Source: Chloroflexi bacterium GWB2_54_36 (GTDB lineage Bacteria > Chloroflexota > Anaerolineae > Anaerolineales > Anaerolineaceae). From it: a DNA stretch of 37,928 nucleotides. The translations under genes and the position numbers were made by a program. Below the pieces are notes generated by a model. That model was not told where the DNA came from. It was given only the letters and a program-made list of their open reading frames with translations, and did no database searches. Location of the stretch: positions 1 to 37,928 of the forward strand of contig MGMG01000101.1 of NCBI GenBank assembly GCA_001796355.1. Direction: 5' to 3'. This document shows, piece by piece, positions 15,890 through 24,116 of the stretch (positions are counted from its first letter, which is position 1; each line of letters begins with the position of its first letter).

Positions 15890-16726
15890 ATGCCATCCTC
15901 AGGACCGATCAACAAGATTGGAATTTATGTTGATGTAGCTTACATCTACAACAACGGTGGGCAAAAAATGCAGTATGACGCTCTGCGCGAGTTTGCCTGC
16001 CGCGATTATTCTGAACCCGTCCGGATGAATGCGTATGTGAGCTACGACCGCGACCGGGCTGACTGGGATGAAAATTACCGCAAGGGAACTCAGAATTTCC
16101 ATTCGGCGCTGCGCGATATGGGGTACAAGGTGATCGTCAAAGAAATCCAGTGGTTCCAGGATGAGAGCGGCAACCGTTATGGCAAGGCCAATGCAGACCT
16201 CGATCTGGCGGTGGATGTACTGCTGCAATCTGCCAACCTGGACCGCATTCTACTGGCAAGCGGTGACGGCGACTTTGTTCAGGTCGTCCGCGCGCTGCAG
16301 GACAAAGGACTGCGGGTGGAGGTGCTGGCGCTGGATAATGTCTCCAGCAAGCTGCGCCACGAGGCTGATTTCTTCATCTCGGGCTACCAGGTACCGAACC
16401 TGATTCCGACCGCCAATCATAAGACCGAAGGTCCGCTCTGGGGCGAGTTGGGGTCGCGAGTGCGCGGATGGTGTTACTGGCACAGCGACCAGGGGTACGG
16501 TTTCATCCGTTATATCAAAGGCATCAGCCCCGGCTTATGGCTGACAGATACCCGCCATCCGGATTCACCGTATGCCACTGCATTCTTCCATGATTCCAAC
16601 CTGCCGGATGCGGTTCGTCCCAACAACCTGCCCAGCCGCAATTACGTCATGGAGATGGAACTGGCCAAATCCGAACGCGGCGGCGGCGTGCAGGCGATCA
16701 ATATGGAACTGGTTAGCAAGTATTGA
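15890..16726 (+). CDS. NYN (PIN-like) nuclease domain fused to a cold-shock-type domain
   Basis: This 278-aa protein joins two nucleic-acid modules. Residues about 8-165 are a NYN/LabA (DUF88) domain, with the acidic metal-site positions in IGIYVDVAYIYNN (Asp15), NADLDLAVDVLL and LLASGDGDFVQVV. Residues about 188-278 resemble a cold-shock/S1-like beta-barrel (VRGWCYWHSDQGYGFIRYI then FFHDSNLPD). The first module is expected to cut RNA and the second to bind single-stranded RNA. The ATG is preceded by CCAGGAG. It stands alone with its own upstream region and ends before a strong hairpin. The RNA target is unknown. Confidence 0.82.
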   Translation: MPSSGPINKIGIYVDVAYIYNNGGQKMQYDALREFACRDYSEPVRMNAYVSYDRDRADWDENYRKGTQNFHSALRDMGYKVIVKEIQWFQDESGNRYGKANADLDLAVDVLLQSANLDRILLASGDGDFVQVVRALQDKGLRVEVLALDNVSSKLRHEADFFISGYQVPNLIPTANHKTEGPLWGELGSRVRGWCYWHSDQGYGFIRYIKGISPGLWLTDTRHPDSPYATAFFHDSNLPDAVRPNNLPSRNYVMEMELAKSERGGGVQAINMELVSKY

Positions 16727-16732
16727 TAGAGG

Positions 16733-16839
16733 TCATTGGAACGAAGCAATCTGCATCGGTTGTCGAAAGTGACCGCAGCAGTAAGAAATAATGGTTATAT
16801 TAGCGCGGATTGCTTCACCGCTTCGCGGTTCGCAATGAC
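16733..16839. repeat. Miniature inverted-repeat element
   Basis: The left end TCATTGGAACGAAGCAATC (16733-16751) is matched inverted at the right by GATTGCTTC, an inner GCGAAGCGGT-like hairpin and GCAATGA (to 16838). GATTGCTTC..CGCAATGAC ends are the hallmark of a widespread family of short non-coding repeats in bacteria. The centre is AT-rich and non-coding. Confidence 0.65.
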
Positions 16840-16862
16840 AAAACAGAGTATTAAATGAATTT

Positions 16863-16902
16863 CGAGTGTTTTTGCGCCGCTTTGGCGGCGCAAAAACACT
16901 CG
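16863..16902. terminator. Bidirectional hairpin between NYN and cysS genes
   Basis: Perfect 18-bp arms (16863-16880 and 16885-16902) close a TTTG loop. Runs of T and A lie within the stem, so it can act for both converging genes. Confidence 0.75.
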
Positions 16903-16920
16903 ATTTATGATAAGAAAACG

Positions 16921-18303
16921 CTACTTTCTTGGTTTGAGCTTTGGGCCTTCGGGGGTGTCCATCAACTCCCAGCCGTCAGCGGTAATCTGATCGCGCAAAG
17001 CGTCGGCATCCTGCCAACGTTTTTCTGCGCGGGCCTGCTGGCGCTGGGTAAGCAAAGCCACCACCTCAGCCGGAGCTTCCTCAACAGACGGTTTCCAATC
17101 TGCCAGGCCGAAGCCAAGTACGGTATCAAATTTCAGCAGCGTGGCCTTGCGCACGCCTTCTGGCAGGTCAGAGCGCACCAATTCCCAGACGAGCGCAATC
17201 GCCCGCGGCATATTCAAGTCGTCATCGACCATTTCGCTAAAGCGATCCAGGTAATCCTCGTCTACTACACTCGGGTCGCCCAGTTCATGACTGATGGCGC
17301 GCAGCCGGTCGAGCGATTTCGCAGCGGCATCCAGGCCTTCCCAGGAAAAATTGAGCTTTTGTCGGTAGCTGGCATTCAGGCAGAACATGCGGTAGGCCAG
17401 CGGGTCATATCCCTTCTCGACCAGCGTTTCGACGCGCAAAAAGTCGCCGCTAGACTTGGACATGCGCACACTGTCGTCCAATTGCAGGAAATAAGCGTGC
17501 ATCCAGAAATTTGCCAGACGGGTACCGTAGCAGGCTTCTGTCTGGGCAATTTCATTGGTGTGATGCACGGTGATATGGTCTTCCCCACCGCAATGGATAT
17601 CGAAAAATGACCCAAGATATTTGGCCGACATGGCTGAACACTCGATGTGCCAGCCCGGGAATCCCACCCCCCACGGGCTTTCCCACTCCATCTGGCGTTT
17701 CTGATCGCCTGGGCTAAACTTCCACAGCGCAAAATCGGTCGGATTGTGTTTTTCGCCCATATCGATGCGCATGCCAGCCTGCAGGCCTTCAATATCCAGC
17801 CGGCCCAGGTAACCATAAGTGGGCAGCTTGCTGGTATCGAAATAAACCCCGTCCGAAGTCTGGTAAGTGTAGCCGGCGGCTTCGATGCAACGAATGAATT
17901 CGATTTGTTCCTTAATATGGTCGGTAGCGCGCGACCAGATGGTCGGTTCGACAATGTTCAAGCGCGCCATGTCCTTGCGGAACTCGGCAGTGTAGAAATC
18001 GGCAATCTGCCAGGCAGTCATACCCGTGCGGCGTGAACCCTTCTCCATCTTGTCCTCGCCGGTATCCGCATCCGAGGTCAAGTGCCCGACATCAGTGATG
18101 TTCATGACATGCTTTACCTGGAAGCCGTTGAACTCCAGCGTCCGGCGCAGCAAATCCTCGAAGATGTAGGTGCGCATATTGCCAAGATGGGCAAAGTTGT
18201 ACACGGTTGGCCCGCAGGTGTAGAGTCCCACCTCGCCCGGTTTGAGCGGCACAAATTCGCGCTTTTCACGCGTATAGGTATCGTAGAAATACATTTTCGT
18301 CAT
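16921..18303 (-). CDS. cysS: Cysteinyl-tRNA synthetase
   Basis: This class I aminoacyl-tRNA synthetase charges tRNA-Cys with cysteine. The start chosen is the ATG at 18303 (460 aa), because AAGGTGG sits 8 bases upstream and the sequence [17 protein letters not shown] matches the family's usual N-terminus. An upstream in-frame ATG at 18357 lacks a site and would place a TATAAT box inside the gene. Visible motifs are zinc ligand Cys30 in [10 protein letters not shown], the HIGH-like AHLGN (His39), GWHIECSAM with the second zinc Cys, and KMSKS-like RMSKS (280-284). A DALR-like anticodon domain fills the C-terminus. It converges on the NYN gene. Confidence 0.97.
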   Translation of the reverse strand: MTKMYFYDTYTREKREFVPLKPGEVGLYTCGPTVYNFAHLGNMRTYIFEDLLRRTLEFNGFQVKHVMNITDVGHLTSDADTGEDKMEKGSRRTGMTAWQIADFYTAEFRKDMARLNIVEPTIWSRATDHIKEQIEFIRCIEAAGYTYQTSDGVYFDTSKLPTYGYLGRLDIEGLQAGMRIDMGEKHNPTDFALWKFSPGDQKRQMEWESPWGVGFPGWHIECSAMSAKYLGSFFDIHCGGEDHITVHHTNEIAQTEACYGTRLANFWMHAYFLQLDDSVRMSKSSGDFLRVETLVEKGYDPLAYRMFCLNASYRQKLNFSWEGLDAAAKSLDRLRAISHELGDPSVVDEDYLDRFSEMVDDDLNMPRAIALVWELVRSDLPEGVRKATLLKFDTVLGFGLADWKPSVEEAPAEVVALLTQRQQARAEKRWQDADALRDQITADGWELMDTPEGPKLKPRK

Positions 18304-18336
18304 GACGCTGCCCACCTTAAATTGGTATTGCCCCTG

Positions 18337-18342
18337 ATTATA
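18337..18342 (-). promoter_or_regulatory. -10 box of cysS
   Basis: TATAAT on the minus strand, 33 bases upstream of the preferred cysS start; a weak TTATCC lies 18 bases further upstream. Confidence 0.4.
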
Positions 18343-18393
18343 CTGGCCTTTAGCCATCCAGGATAAAGCGAATAGAATATCCAGGCAAAACCT

Positions 18394-18819
18394 TTACCCG
18401 ATGGTCAATAAAACAATCCCGCCTACCGTCATTGCCATCCCGACCGCCGCCTTAACCGTCAACGGCTCTCCGCCAAAGGCCAATCCCATCAACGCGCCGA
18501 ATAATGGCGAGGTGAATGCAATCGGCATGACGCGATTAAGCGGGGCACCCTTGAGGGCAGTATAAAAGGCTAACATCCCCACCGCGCCTGCCACCAGCCC
18601 GCCGCCAATGATCATATAAAGCAGCGCCTTTGACCCCGCTTGCGGCAATGTTTTCCACTGCGGGTAGCTGGCGATGCCCAAAATTATAAAAGCCACCGCC
18701 GTCCGAATGGTAATTCCCATTGTCGGACTCAGATTGCCAAGGTGCAAGCCTTTCTTTTCGAAGTAACCTCCCACCCCCCAACAAATGGCTGTGATCAGTG
18801 CAAAGAGCTGTGGTTTCAT
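18394..18819 (-). CDS. Single-domain EamA/DMT transporter
   Basis: This 141-aa protein has about five hydrophobic segments and is one EamA repeat, not the usual two (QLFALITAICWGVGGYFEKK at residues 4-23, GEPLTVKAAVGMAMTVGGIVLL at the end). Half-size EamA proteins act as dimers, like small multidrug resistance proteins, to move small metabolites. The start ATG has a GAGGTG site. It is divergent from mraZ and lies upstream of cysS on the same strand; cysS has its own likely promoter. The substrate is unknown. Confidence 0.85.
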   Translation of the reverse strand: MKPQLFALITAICWGVGGYFEKKGLHLGNLSPTMGITIRTAVAFIILGIASYPQWKTLPQAGSKALLYMIIGGGLVAGAVGMLAFYTALKGAPLNRVMPIAFTSPLFGALMGLAFGGEPLTVKAAVGMAMTVGGIVLLTIG

Positions 18820-18843
18820 TTTTTTTCACCTCGAATCATTAGA

Positions 18844-18873
18844 ACTATACGAATTAAACTTAAAATATTGCAA
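18844..18873 (-). promoter_or_regulatory. Promoter of the EamA gene
   Basis: On the minus strand, TTGCAA (18873-18868) and TATAGT (18849-18844) are 18 bases apart, about 25 bases before the start codon. It is back to back with the mraZ promoter. Confidence 0.5.
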
Positions 18874-18879
18874 AGTCTA

Positions 18880-18908
18880 TTGTAATTTGTAGGGAAATCC
18901 TGTAGAAT
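18880..18908 (+). promoter_or_regulatory. Promoter of the dcw cluster
   Basis: TTGTAA (18880-18885), 17 bases, TAGAAT (18903-18908). Transcription would begin near 18915, within the MraZ boxes that follow directly. No comparable promoter plus operator is seen elsewhere before ftsZ. Confidence 0.65.
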
Positions 18909-18943
18909 GTGGGAGAACGTGGAGATAAGTGGGTGAAAGTGGT
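18909..18943 (+). promoter_or_regulatory. MraZ binding repeats (four boxes)
   Basis: GTGGG, GTGGA, GTGGG and GTGGT begin at 18909, 18919, 18929 and 18939, an exact 10-bp period. MraZ is known to bind arrays of TGGGN boxes separated by 5 bases in front of its own operon. The boxes overlap the predicted transcription start, so binding would block the polymerase. Confidence 0.85.
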
Positions 18944-18945
18944 AA

Positions 18946-18971
18946 GGAACGCCGGCATTTACCGGCGTTCC
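18946..18971 (+). promoter_or_regulatory. Perfect leader hairpin before mraZ
   Basis: GGAACGCCGG pairs perfectly with CCGGCGTTCC across the 6-base loop CATTTA. No T tract follows, so it is not a standard terminator. It lies in the 5' leader 24 bases before the mraZ start and could stabilise the long mRNA or tune its translation. Confidence 0.7.
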
Positions 18972-18995
18972 AGCATTATGGGAGATTTAGAACTT

Positions 18996-19427
18996 ATGTT
19001 CCTCGGGCAGTACGACCATACCATCGATGACAAAGGCCGCATGACCATCCCCTCGGGTTACCGGGAGCTTTTGGACGGCAGCGCTTTCGTCACACGCGGG
19101 TTCGAACAAAACCTGCTGGTCCTTCCGCCCGATAAGTTCAACCAACTCGCTGCAAGCATCTCCGATGCCAGTATGACCGGCTCCGAAGGACGCGATTTCC
19201 GGCGGTGGATCTTCTCCTCCGCCAGCCGGGTCGAAGTTGACAAAGCCGGCCGCATTCTCATCCCGCAGTTTCTGCGGAACTTTGCCGGGCTGGAAAGCAG
19301 TGCGATTGTCGTTGGCAACGGGACTTATTTTGAAATCTGGTCCGCCGATTTGTGGCGACAGCACGAGGAGGAAAACGACCCGGAAAAACAATCCAATCGG
19401 TTCTCAGCGATCAATATTCGGTTGTAA
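18996..19427 (+). CDS. mraZ: Transcriptional regulator MraZ
   Basis: This 143-aa protein is built of two AbrB-like SpoVT halves, each with the family signature: [19 protein letters not shown] at the front and a second D-K-A-GRI-L-IP ([16 protein letters not shown]) at about residues 77-92. MraZ forms rings and represses its own dcw operon through GTGGG repeats, which are present just upstream. The start at 18996 is chosen from the conserved MFLG beginning; GGGAG lies 11 bases before it, while frames extending back to 18909 would translate the operator. An alternative ATG at 18978 is possible. It is the first gene of the cluster, 20 bases before rsmH. Confidence 0.95.
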   Translation: MFLGQYDHTIDDKGRMTIPSGYRELLDGSAFVTRGFEQNLLVLPPDKFNQLAASISDASMTGSEGRDFRRWIFSSASRVEVDKAGRILIPQFLRNFAGLESSAIVVGNGTYFEIWSADLWRQHEEENDPEKQSNRFSAINIRL

Positions 19428-19447
19428 CCAGAGGGAGGCAACCCCAA

Positions 19448-20374
19448 ATGCAGCCGCAGCCTCCACATCTGCCCGTACTTTACCATGAAATTATACAAGC
19501 TTTAATGCCACGAAGCCCAGGCAAATACATTGATGCAACTGTCGGGGCGGGCGGACATGCCTGGGGGATTTTGGAAAATAGTGCGCCTGATGGTCTACTT
19601 CTCGCACTTGACCGGGACCCACAGGCGCTGGCGATTGCAAGTCAGCGCCTTTTTGTTTACAAAGACCGGGTTTTTCTTGTCCACGCCTCGTACCTGCACC
19701 TTCTGGAAGAAATGGAACGGCTGGGCTGGCAATCGGTGGACGGCATCGTCTTCGACCTGGGCCTCTCATCCATGCAGCTCGACACACCGCAGCGCGGATT
19801 TTCATTCCAGAGCCAGGGCCCACTGGACATGCGCTTCGACCCGACCCAGCCGCTGGACGCCGCAGAACTGGTCAATAATTTGCCTGAAAACGACCTGGCT
19901 GATCTGATCTGGCGCTACGGAGAAGAGCGCGGATCGCGCCGCATCGCCGCTGCCATCGTCCGCAGCCGGCCGGTGACGACCACCCAGCAGCTGGCTGAAA
20001 TCGTCAGTAAAGCGATGGGCGGTCAGCGCAGCCGCATCCACCCTGCCACGCGAACCTTTCAGGCGCTGCGGATTGCGGTCAACCAGGAACTGCAGGCAGT
20101 AGAGAGCGTACTGCCGCTTGCCGTAAAAGCTTTATCCCCCGGCGGACGCGTGGCCATTATTGCCTTCCACTCCATGGAAGACCGGCTCGTGAAACAGTAT
20201 TTCAGACGCGAAAGCCGGGATTGCATTTGCCCGCCAGATCAACCCGTATGCGTCTGCGGTCACAAAGCCACCCTTCGAGAAATCACCCGCCATCCCATCA
20301 TACCGACCGAAGAGGAAACGTTAACAAATCCACGCGCGCGCAGCGCCCGCCTCCGAGTAGCTGAAAAACTCTAA
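19448..20374 (+). CDS. rsmH: 16S rRNA (cytosine-1402 N4) methyltransferase
   Basis: RsmH (MraW) adds the N4-methyl group to C1402 of 16S rRNA using S-adenosylmethionine. The 308-aa frame shows [12 protein letters not shown], the SAM-binding [12 protein letters not shown], the [16 protein letters not shown] motif and the C-terminal [17 protein letters not shown], all characteristic. The start at 19448 is supported by AGGGAGG nine bases upstream; an earlier in-frame start would overlap mraZ. It is the usual second gene of the cluster. A 53-base gap to the next gene is the widest in the front part of the operon. Confidence 0.96.
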   Translation: MQPQPPHLPVLYHEIIQALMPRSPGKYIDATVGAGGHAWGILENSAPDGLLLALDRDPQALAIASQRLFVYKDRVFLVHASYLHLLEEMERLGWQSVDGIVFDLGLSSMQLDTPQRGFSFQSQGPLDMRFDPTQPLDAAELVNNLPENDLADLIWRYGEERGSRRIAAAIVRSRPVTTTQQLAEIVSKAMGGQRSRIHPATRTFQALRIAVNQELQAVESVLPLAVKALSPGGRVAIIAFHSMEDRLVKQYFRRESRDCICPPDQPVCVCGHKATLREITRHPIIPTEEETLTNPRARSARLRVAEKL

Positions 20375-20427
20375 ATGGCATAACCCTTGCATACAACCGG
20401 ATACCAGAACCGCCTTAATACCACCTG

Positions 20428-20916
20428 ATGGAGCAACCCCCTGTGTTTGACCAGCGAATAATCCAAGCATACAAACAAGCCCCCTGGCGCGTACAGCTCC
20501 AGTGGATTGGCGCGCTGCTGCTGGTGCTGGTGGTTGGCATGCTGATCGCCGGTGTGTACCTTTACCTCAGCGCCGAAGCTACCGCTGCAGGAACCCAAAT
20601 TCGCGAATTGGAATTGGAACGCGAAGATTTGCAAATCCGGATTGCCGACTTGAGCACCCAGTTGGCCTTTTTACGTTCAGCCTCTTTTATGCAAAGCCGG
20701 GCTGAAACACTTGGCTATAAAAACGCCTCCCAGGGGGATATTGTTTACATACCCGTTCCCGGATATTCTGGCCGCCAGGTGATCTTTTTAGCTCCCCCAC
20801 CAGGCAACGATCCGGTGGATGCCTCTATCATTAAACCGGCGTACAAAGAATCGCTATGGGAGTGGTTGTACCAGGGCACCTTCGACTTAATTGAAAGCCG
20901 GGGGTTAAAACCATGA
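20428..20916 (+). CDS. ftsL: FtsL/DivIC-like divisome protein
   Basis: This 162-aa protein sits in the ftsL slot between rsmH and ftsI. It has a short cytoplasmic end, one membrane helix (residues about 26-46) and a periplasmic/extracellular coiled coil (about 50-90, ELELEREDLQIRIADLSTQL). This is the FtsL/DivIC topology, in which the coiled coil pairs with a partner and FtsQ. A further 70 residues form a C-terminal extension (SGRQVIFLAPPPGNDPVD and a Trp-rich end), longer than typical FtsL of about 100-120 aa. Sequence identity to FtsL is low, so the symbol rests on position and topology. It overlaps ftsI by 4 bases (ATGA). No clear ribosome-binding site precedes the ATG. Confidence 0.7.
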   Translation: MEQPPVFDQRIIQAYKQAPWRVQLQWIGALLLVLVVGMLIAGVYLYLSAEATAAGTQIRELELEREDLQIRIADLSTQLAFLRSASFMQSRAETLGYKNASQGDIVYIPVPGYSGRQVIFLAPPPGNDPVDASIIKPAYKESLWEWLYQGTFDLIESRGLKP

Positions 20917-22685
20917 ACAGCACCAATTCCCGCTTGCGCTTTGTTGGCGTAATTTTCCTTATTGTCGGCCTGGCAATCATCTTCCAGATTATTCGGGTAC
21001 AAAACAGCCCGCAGGCCAAAGAGATGATTTCCTACCTGGAAAAAACCTACAATCAGGAAGTCAGGGTGATCAAACCCGAACGCGGCAATATTTACGACCG
21101 CTGGGGCAACCTGCTGGCAGGTAACACGGAAGTATATGAAGTGGGTATCGCTCCCTCACAGGTTGTCAACTCAGACACAGTTGCCCAGGATTTGTCCAGT
21201 ATCCTTGGGCTCGATTTCAGTGAAATCAAGAAAATCGCCCGCTCCTACATTGAGGAAAGCAACGAGCAATACATGGTCGTTGTCGATTTCGTTTCAGCGG
21301 ACAAAGTACGCTTACTCGAAAACAAACTGGCGGAATACGAAAAAGCCGCCAAACCCAAAAAAGGCTCCGCCCCTTCGCTCAATGGCGTCCACTGGGTGGC
21401 CCACCTGCGCCGCAGTTACCCCGAAAACACCCTGGCAGCCAACATTTTAGGCTTCTACAATTATTATGACCGGGTTGACGGGCGGGGTATTCTGGGTTTG
21501 GAAGAACAGTATAATAACCTCCTGGCTGGCACCGCCACGCGCGTGGTGCTGCCCATGAACCCCACCGCTATTCAGGAGATTCCATCGGTTCCACCGGGCT
21601 CCAGCTTGATTTTAACGATTGACCGCGGCATTCAAGCAGCCACTGAGCGCATCGCTCAAAAAGCCCAGGAAGATAGCGGAGCCGAATCAGTCACAATATT
21701 GGTTATGGATCCAGAGACCGGTGAGATGCTGGCAATGGCAACCACGCCGGCTTTCAACCCGAACGAATATCAAAAATACGGCGAAGTTTTCCCGCAGGGC
21801 AGCCATTACAATCGCGCCATCAGCCAGTTGTATGAACCTGGCTCGGTCTTCAAAGTGTTGACCATGGCGGCTGCCCTCGACTCAGGCGCAGTGACCCCTG
21901 AAACTACCTTTGTCGATACCGGCGCCATCGAAGTCGGCGGGCTGTGGATTTACAACTGGGACCGCGGCGCCTGGGGCCCGCAGGACATGACCGGCTGCAT
22001 GCAGCATTCATTGAATGTCTGTCTGGCCTGGACCGCCACTGAAATGGGTCCGACCACTTTCTACAACTACATCCAAACCTTCGGTCTGGGCAAATACACC
22101 GGTATCGACCTGGCTGGCGAACAGGTTTACCCCCTCAGTCTGCCGGGCGATCAAAACTGGTATCCGATCAACCTGGGAACCAACGCCTTCGGACAGGGCG
22201 TGGCTGCAACCCCCATACAGATGATTACCGCGATTGCCGCGGTCGCCAATGACGGCAAAATGATGGCGCCGCATGTCGTCAAAGCCTATATCCAGGACGG
22301 GCACCAGTATGATATCAGCCCGCGATTGATCCGCCAGGTTATCACACCTGATACGGCTCACACGTTGACGGAAATGCTGGCCAACTCCCTGGAAAACGAA
22401 GCGTCCGTCGCGCTAGTGGAAGGCTATCGCGTCTCGGGAAAGACGGGTACTGCCGAAATCCCCGGCCCCGGCGGCTACGAATCCAGCGTGACCAATGCCT
22501 CCTTCGTCGGCTGGGGTCCAACGGATGATCCAAAGTTCATTGTTTATATCTGGCTGGAAAAACCAACCAGTTCTCCCTGGGGTTCAGTGGTCGCAGCCCC
22601 GGTATTTAGTGAAGTGGTCAGCGAGTTGACCGTCTTGATGAAACTGCCGCCCGATTCAGTCCGACAGCAAATGGCACAACCCTGA
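20913..22685 (+). CDS. ftsI: Septal peptidoglycan transpeptidase (class B PBP)
   Basis: This 590-aa protein is a class B penicillin-binding protein that cross-links septal peptidoglycan together with FtsW. It has an N-terminal membrane anchor (residues about 10-28), the PBP dimerisation domain with the RGNIYDRWGNLLA motif, and the transpeptidase domain with the active-site triad: SVFK (Ser311, Lys314), SLN (366-368) and KTG (510-512). No PASTA domains follow. Length and order are normal for FtsI/PBP2. It overlaps the ftsL-like gene by 4 bases and precedes murF by 9. Confidence 0.95.
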   Translation: MNSTNSRLRFVGVIFLIVGLAIIFQIIRVQNSPQAKEMISYLEKTYNQEVRVIKPERGNIYDRWGNLLAGNTEVYEVGIAPSQVVNSDTVAQDLSSILGLDFSEIKKIARSYIEESNEQYMVVVDFVSADKVRLLENKLAEYEKAAKPKKGSAPSLNGVHWVAHLRRSYPENTLAANILGFYNYYDRVDGRGILGLEEQYNNLLAGTATRVVLPMNPTAIQEIPSVPPGSSLILTIDRGIQAATERIAQKAQEDSGAESVTILVMDPETGEMLAMATTPAFNPNEYQKYGEVFPQGSHYNRAISQLYEPGSVFKVLTMAAALDSGAVTPETTFVDTGAIEVGGLWIYNWDRGAWGPQDMTGCMQHSLNVCLAWTATEMGPTTFYNYIQTFGLGKYTGIDLAGEQVYPLSLPGDQNWYPINLGTNAFGQGVAATPIQMITAIAAVANDGKMMAPHVVKAYIQDGHQYDISPRLIRQVITPDTAHTLTEMLANSLENEASVALVEGYRVSGKTGTAEIPGPGGYESSVTNASFVGWGPTDDPKFIVYIWLEKPTSSPWGSVVAAPVFSEVVSELTVLMKLPPDSVRQQMAQP

Positions 22686-22694
22686 GGAATAGAT

Positions 22695-24116
22695 TTGCTC
22701 ACCTTTGCCGACGTCCTCGAAGCCCTTACCGGCATCCGCCCCGAAGCCGCCTCCCTGCTCATCAGTGAGGCTGCCATCGATTCACGGCAGGTGATCCCGG
22801 CAGGAATGTTCGTAGCGCTGCCCGGCGAACGGGTGGACGGTCATGATTACGTCGAGCAGGCGTTCAAACGCGGAGCGCACCTGGCAGTGATCCAACGCGA
22901 TCTGGATATCCACTGCCCGGTCATTGATCTGCGCAAAGGCGACCTTGGTACGCAAATGACGATCCCCGTCCCGCCGTTTGCGTTGCGCGTCGAAGATTCT
23001 CTCAAAGCGCTGCAGGATATTGCTCGCTTTTGGCGGCGGAAACACAATTTGCACGTCATCGGCATCACCGGATCGGTTGGAAAAACAACTACCAAAGAAC
23101 TGATTGCCGAAGTACTTAGCCTGCGCTTCCGGGTTTTGAAAAATCCAGGCAACCTCAACAACGAAATTGGCTTACCCCTGACCCTGCTTCGTCTGAGCCC
23201 AGGCCACCAGGTAGCGGTGTTGGAAATGGGTTTTTACATCCAGGGTGAAATCAGTTTCCTGTGCGATCTGGCGCTGCCGCAAATTGGCGTGATCACCAAT
23301 ATTGGCACGGTGCATGCCGAACGAGCTGGTTCGCAAGAAACCATTGCAAAAGGCAAAGCGGAATTGGTACAGGCGCTGCCCCCGGCTCCCGAAGGCGTCG
23401 CAATCCTCAATTACGACGATCCTTGGGTCCGACCGATGGCTGAACAGACCCGCGCCAATGTGTTTTATTATGGGCTCGACCCGCGGGCAGACCTGTGGGC
23501 GGATAATATCGAAAGCCTGGGTCTTAAAGGCGTCCGCTTCCAGCTTCACTTCCAGAACGAAGTGCTGCATGTACGCATCCCGTTGATCGGGCGGCATTCA
23601 GTGCATACCGCCCTGCGCGCTGCAGCCGTTGGCCTGGTGGAGGGCATGACCTGGGGCGAGATTATTACCGGTTTACGTCAAAGCCACTCCCAGTTGAGAT
23701 TGGTAGTAGTCCACACCGACACCGACGCGCTGTTGATCGACGACTCTTATAATGCTTCGCCCGAATCGACCCTGGCAGCCCTAAATCTGCTGGAAGAAAT
23801 CGAAGGTCGCAAGGTGGCCGTGCTGGGTGATATGCTCGAACTTGGCCCGTATGAACAGGAAGGCCATGAGATCGTTGGCCGGCGGGCGGCTGAAGTTGCC
23901 AATATGCTGGTGACCGTTGGTACGCTTGGCAAAATGATCGCTGAAGCTGCCTGCAAATCCGGCCTGCCTGAAGAAGCCATCATTAGCTGCGACGATGTAC
24001 CGCAGGCCATAGAAGTGCTGCAAAAAAACCTGGTACAAGGGGACGTGGCACTGATCAAAGGATCGCACGGCTTGCGGATGGATCGAATAGCCGCTGCGCT
24101 GGAGGTACAGGAATGA
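22695..24116 (+). CDS. murF: UDP-MurNAc-tripeptide D-Ala-D-Ala ligase
   Basis: MurF adds the D-Ala-D-Ala dipeptide to UDP-MurNAc-tripeptide with ATP. The 473-aa protein shows the three Mur-ligase domains: an N-terminal UDP-binding part (EAAIDSRQVIPAGMFVALPG), the ATP-binding centre with Walker A GITGSVGKTTTKEL at about 117-130 and NIGTVHAER, and the C-terminal domain (LIDDSYNASPESTLAAL). The start is TTG with GAGGA seven bases upstream, immediately after ftsI. The usual murE, whose product is MurF's substrate, is absent from between ftsI and murF. It overlaps mraY by 4 bases. Confidence 0.95.
   Translation: MLTFADVLEALTGIRPEAASLLISEAAIDSRQVIPAGMFVALPGERVDGHDYVEQAFKRGAHLAVIQRDLDIHCPVIDLRKGDLGTQMTIPVPPFALRVEDSLKALQDIARFWRRKHNLHVIGITGSVGKTTTKELIAEVLSLRFRVLKNPGNLNNEIGLPLTLLRLSPGHQVAVLEMGFYIQGEISFLCDLALPQIGVITNIGTVHAERAGSQETIAKGKAELVQALPPAPEGVAILNYDDPWVRPMAEQTRANVFYYGLDPRADLWADNIESLGLKGVRFQLHFQNEVLHVRIPLIGRHSVHTALRAAAVGLVEGMTWGEIITGLRQSHSQLRLVVVHTDTDALLIDDSYNASPESTLAALNLLEEIEGRKVAVLGDMLELGPYEQEGHEIVGRRAAEVANMLVTVGTLGKMIAEAACKSGLPEEAIISCDDVPQAIEVLQKNLVQGDVALIKGSHGLRMDRIAAALEVQE

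Noticed and set aside
18304-18357. 18-residue N-terminal extension of cysS
   Set aside because: No ribosome-binding site, and it would contain the likely -10 box. The start at 18303 has AAGGTGG.
18909-18995. Longer mraZ reading beginning with GTG at 18909
   Set aside because: It would translate the MraZ boxes and the hairpin, and the GTG overlaps the predicted transcription start. MraZ proteins normally begin at MFLG.
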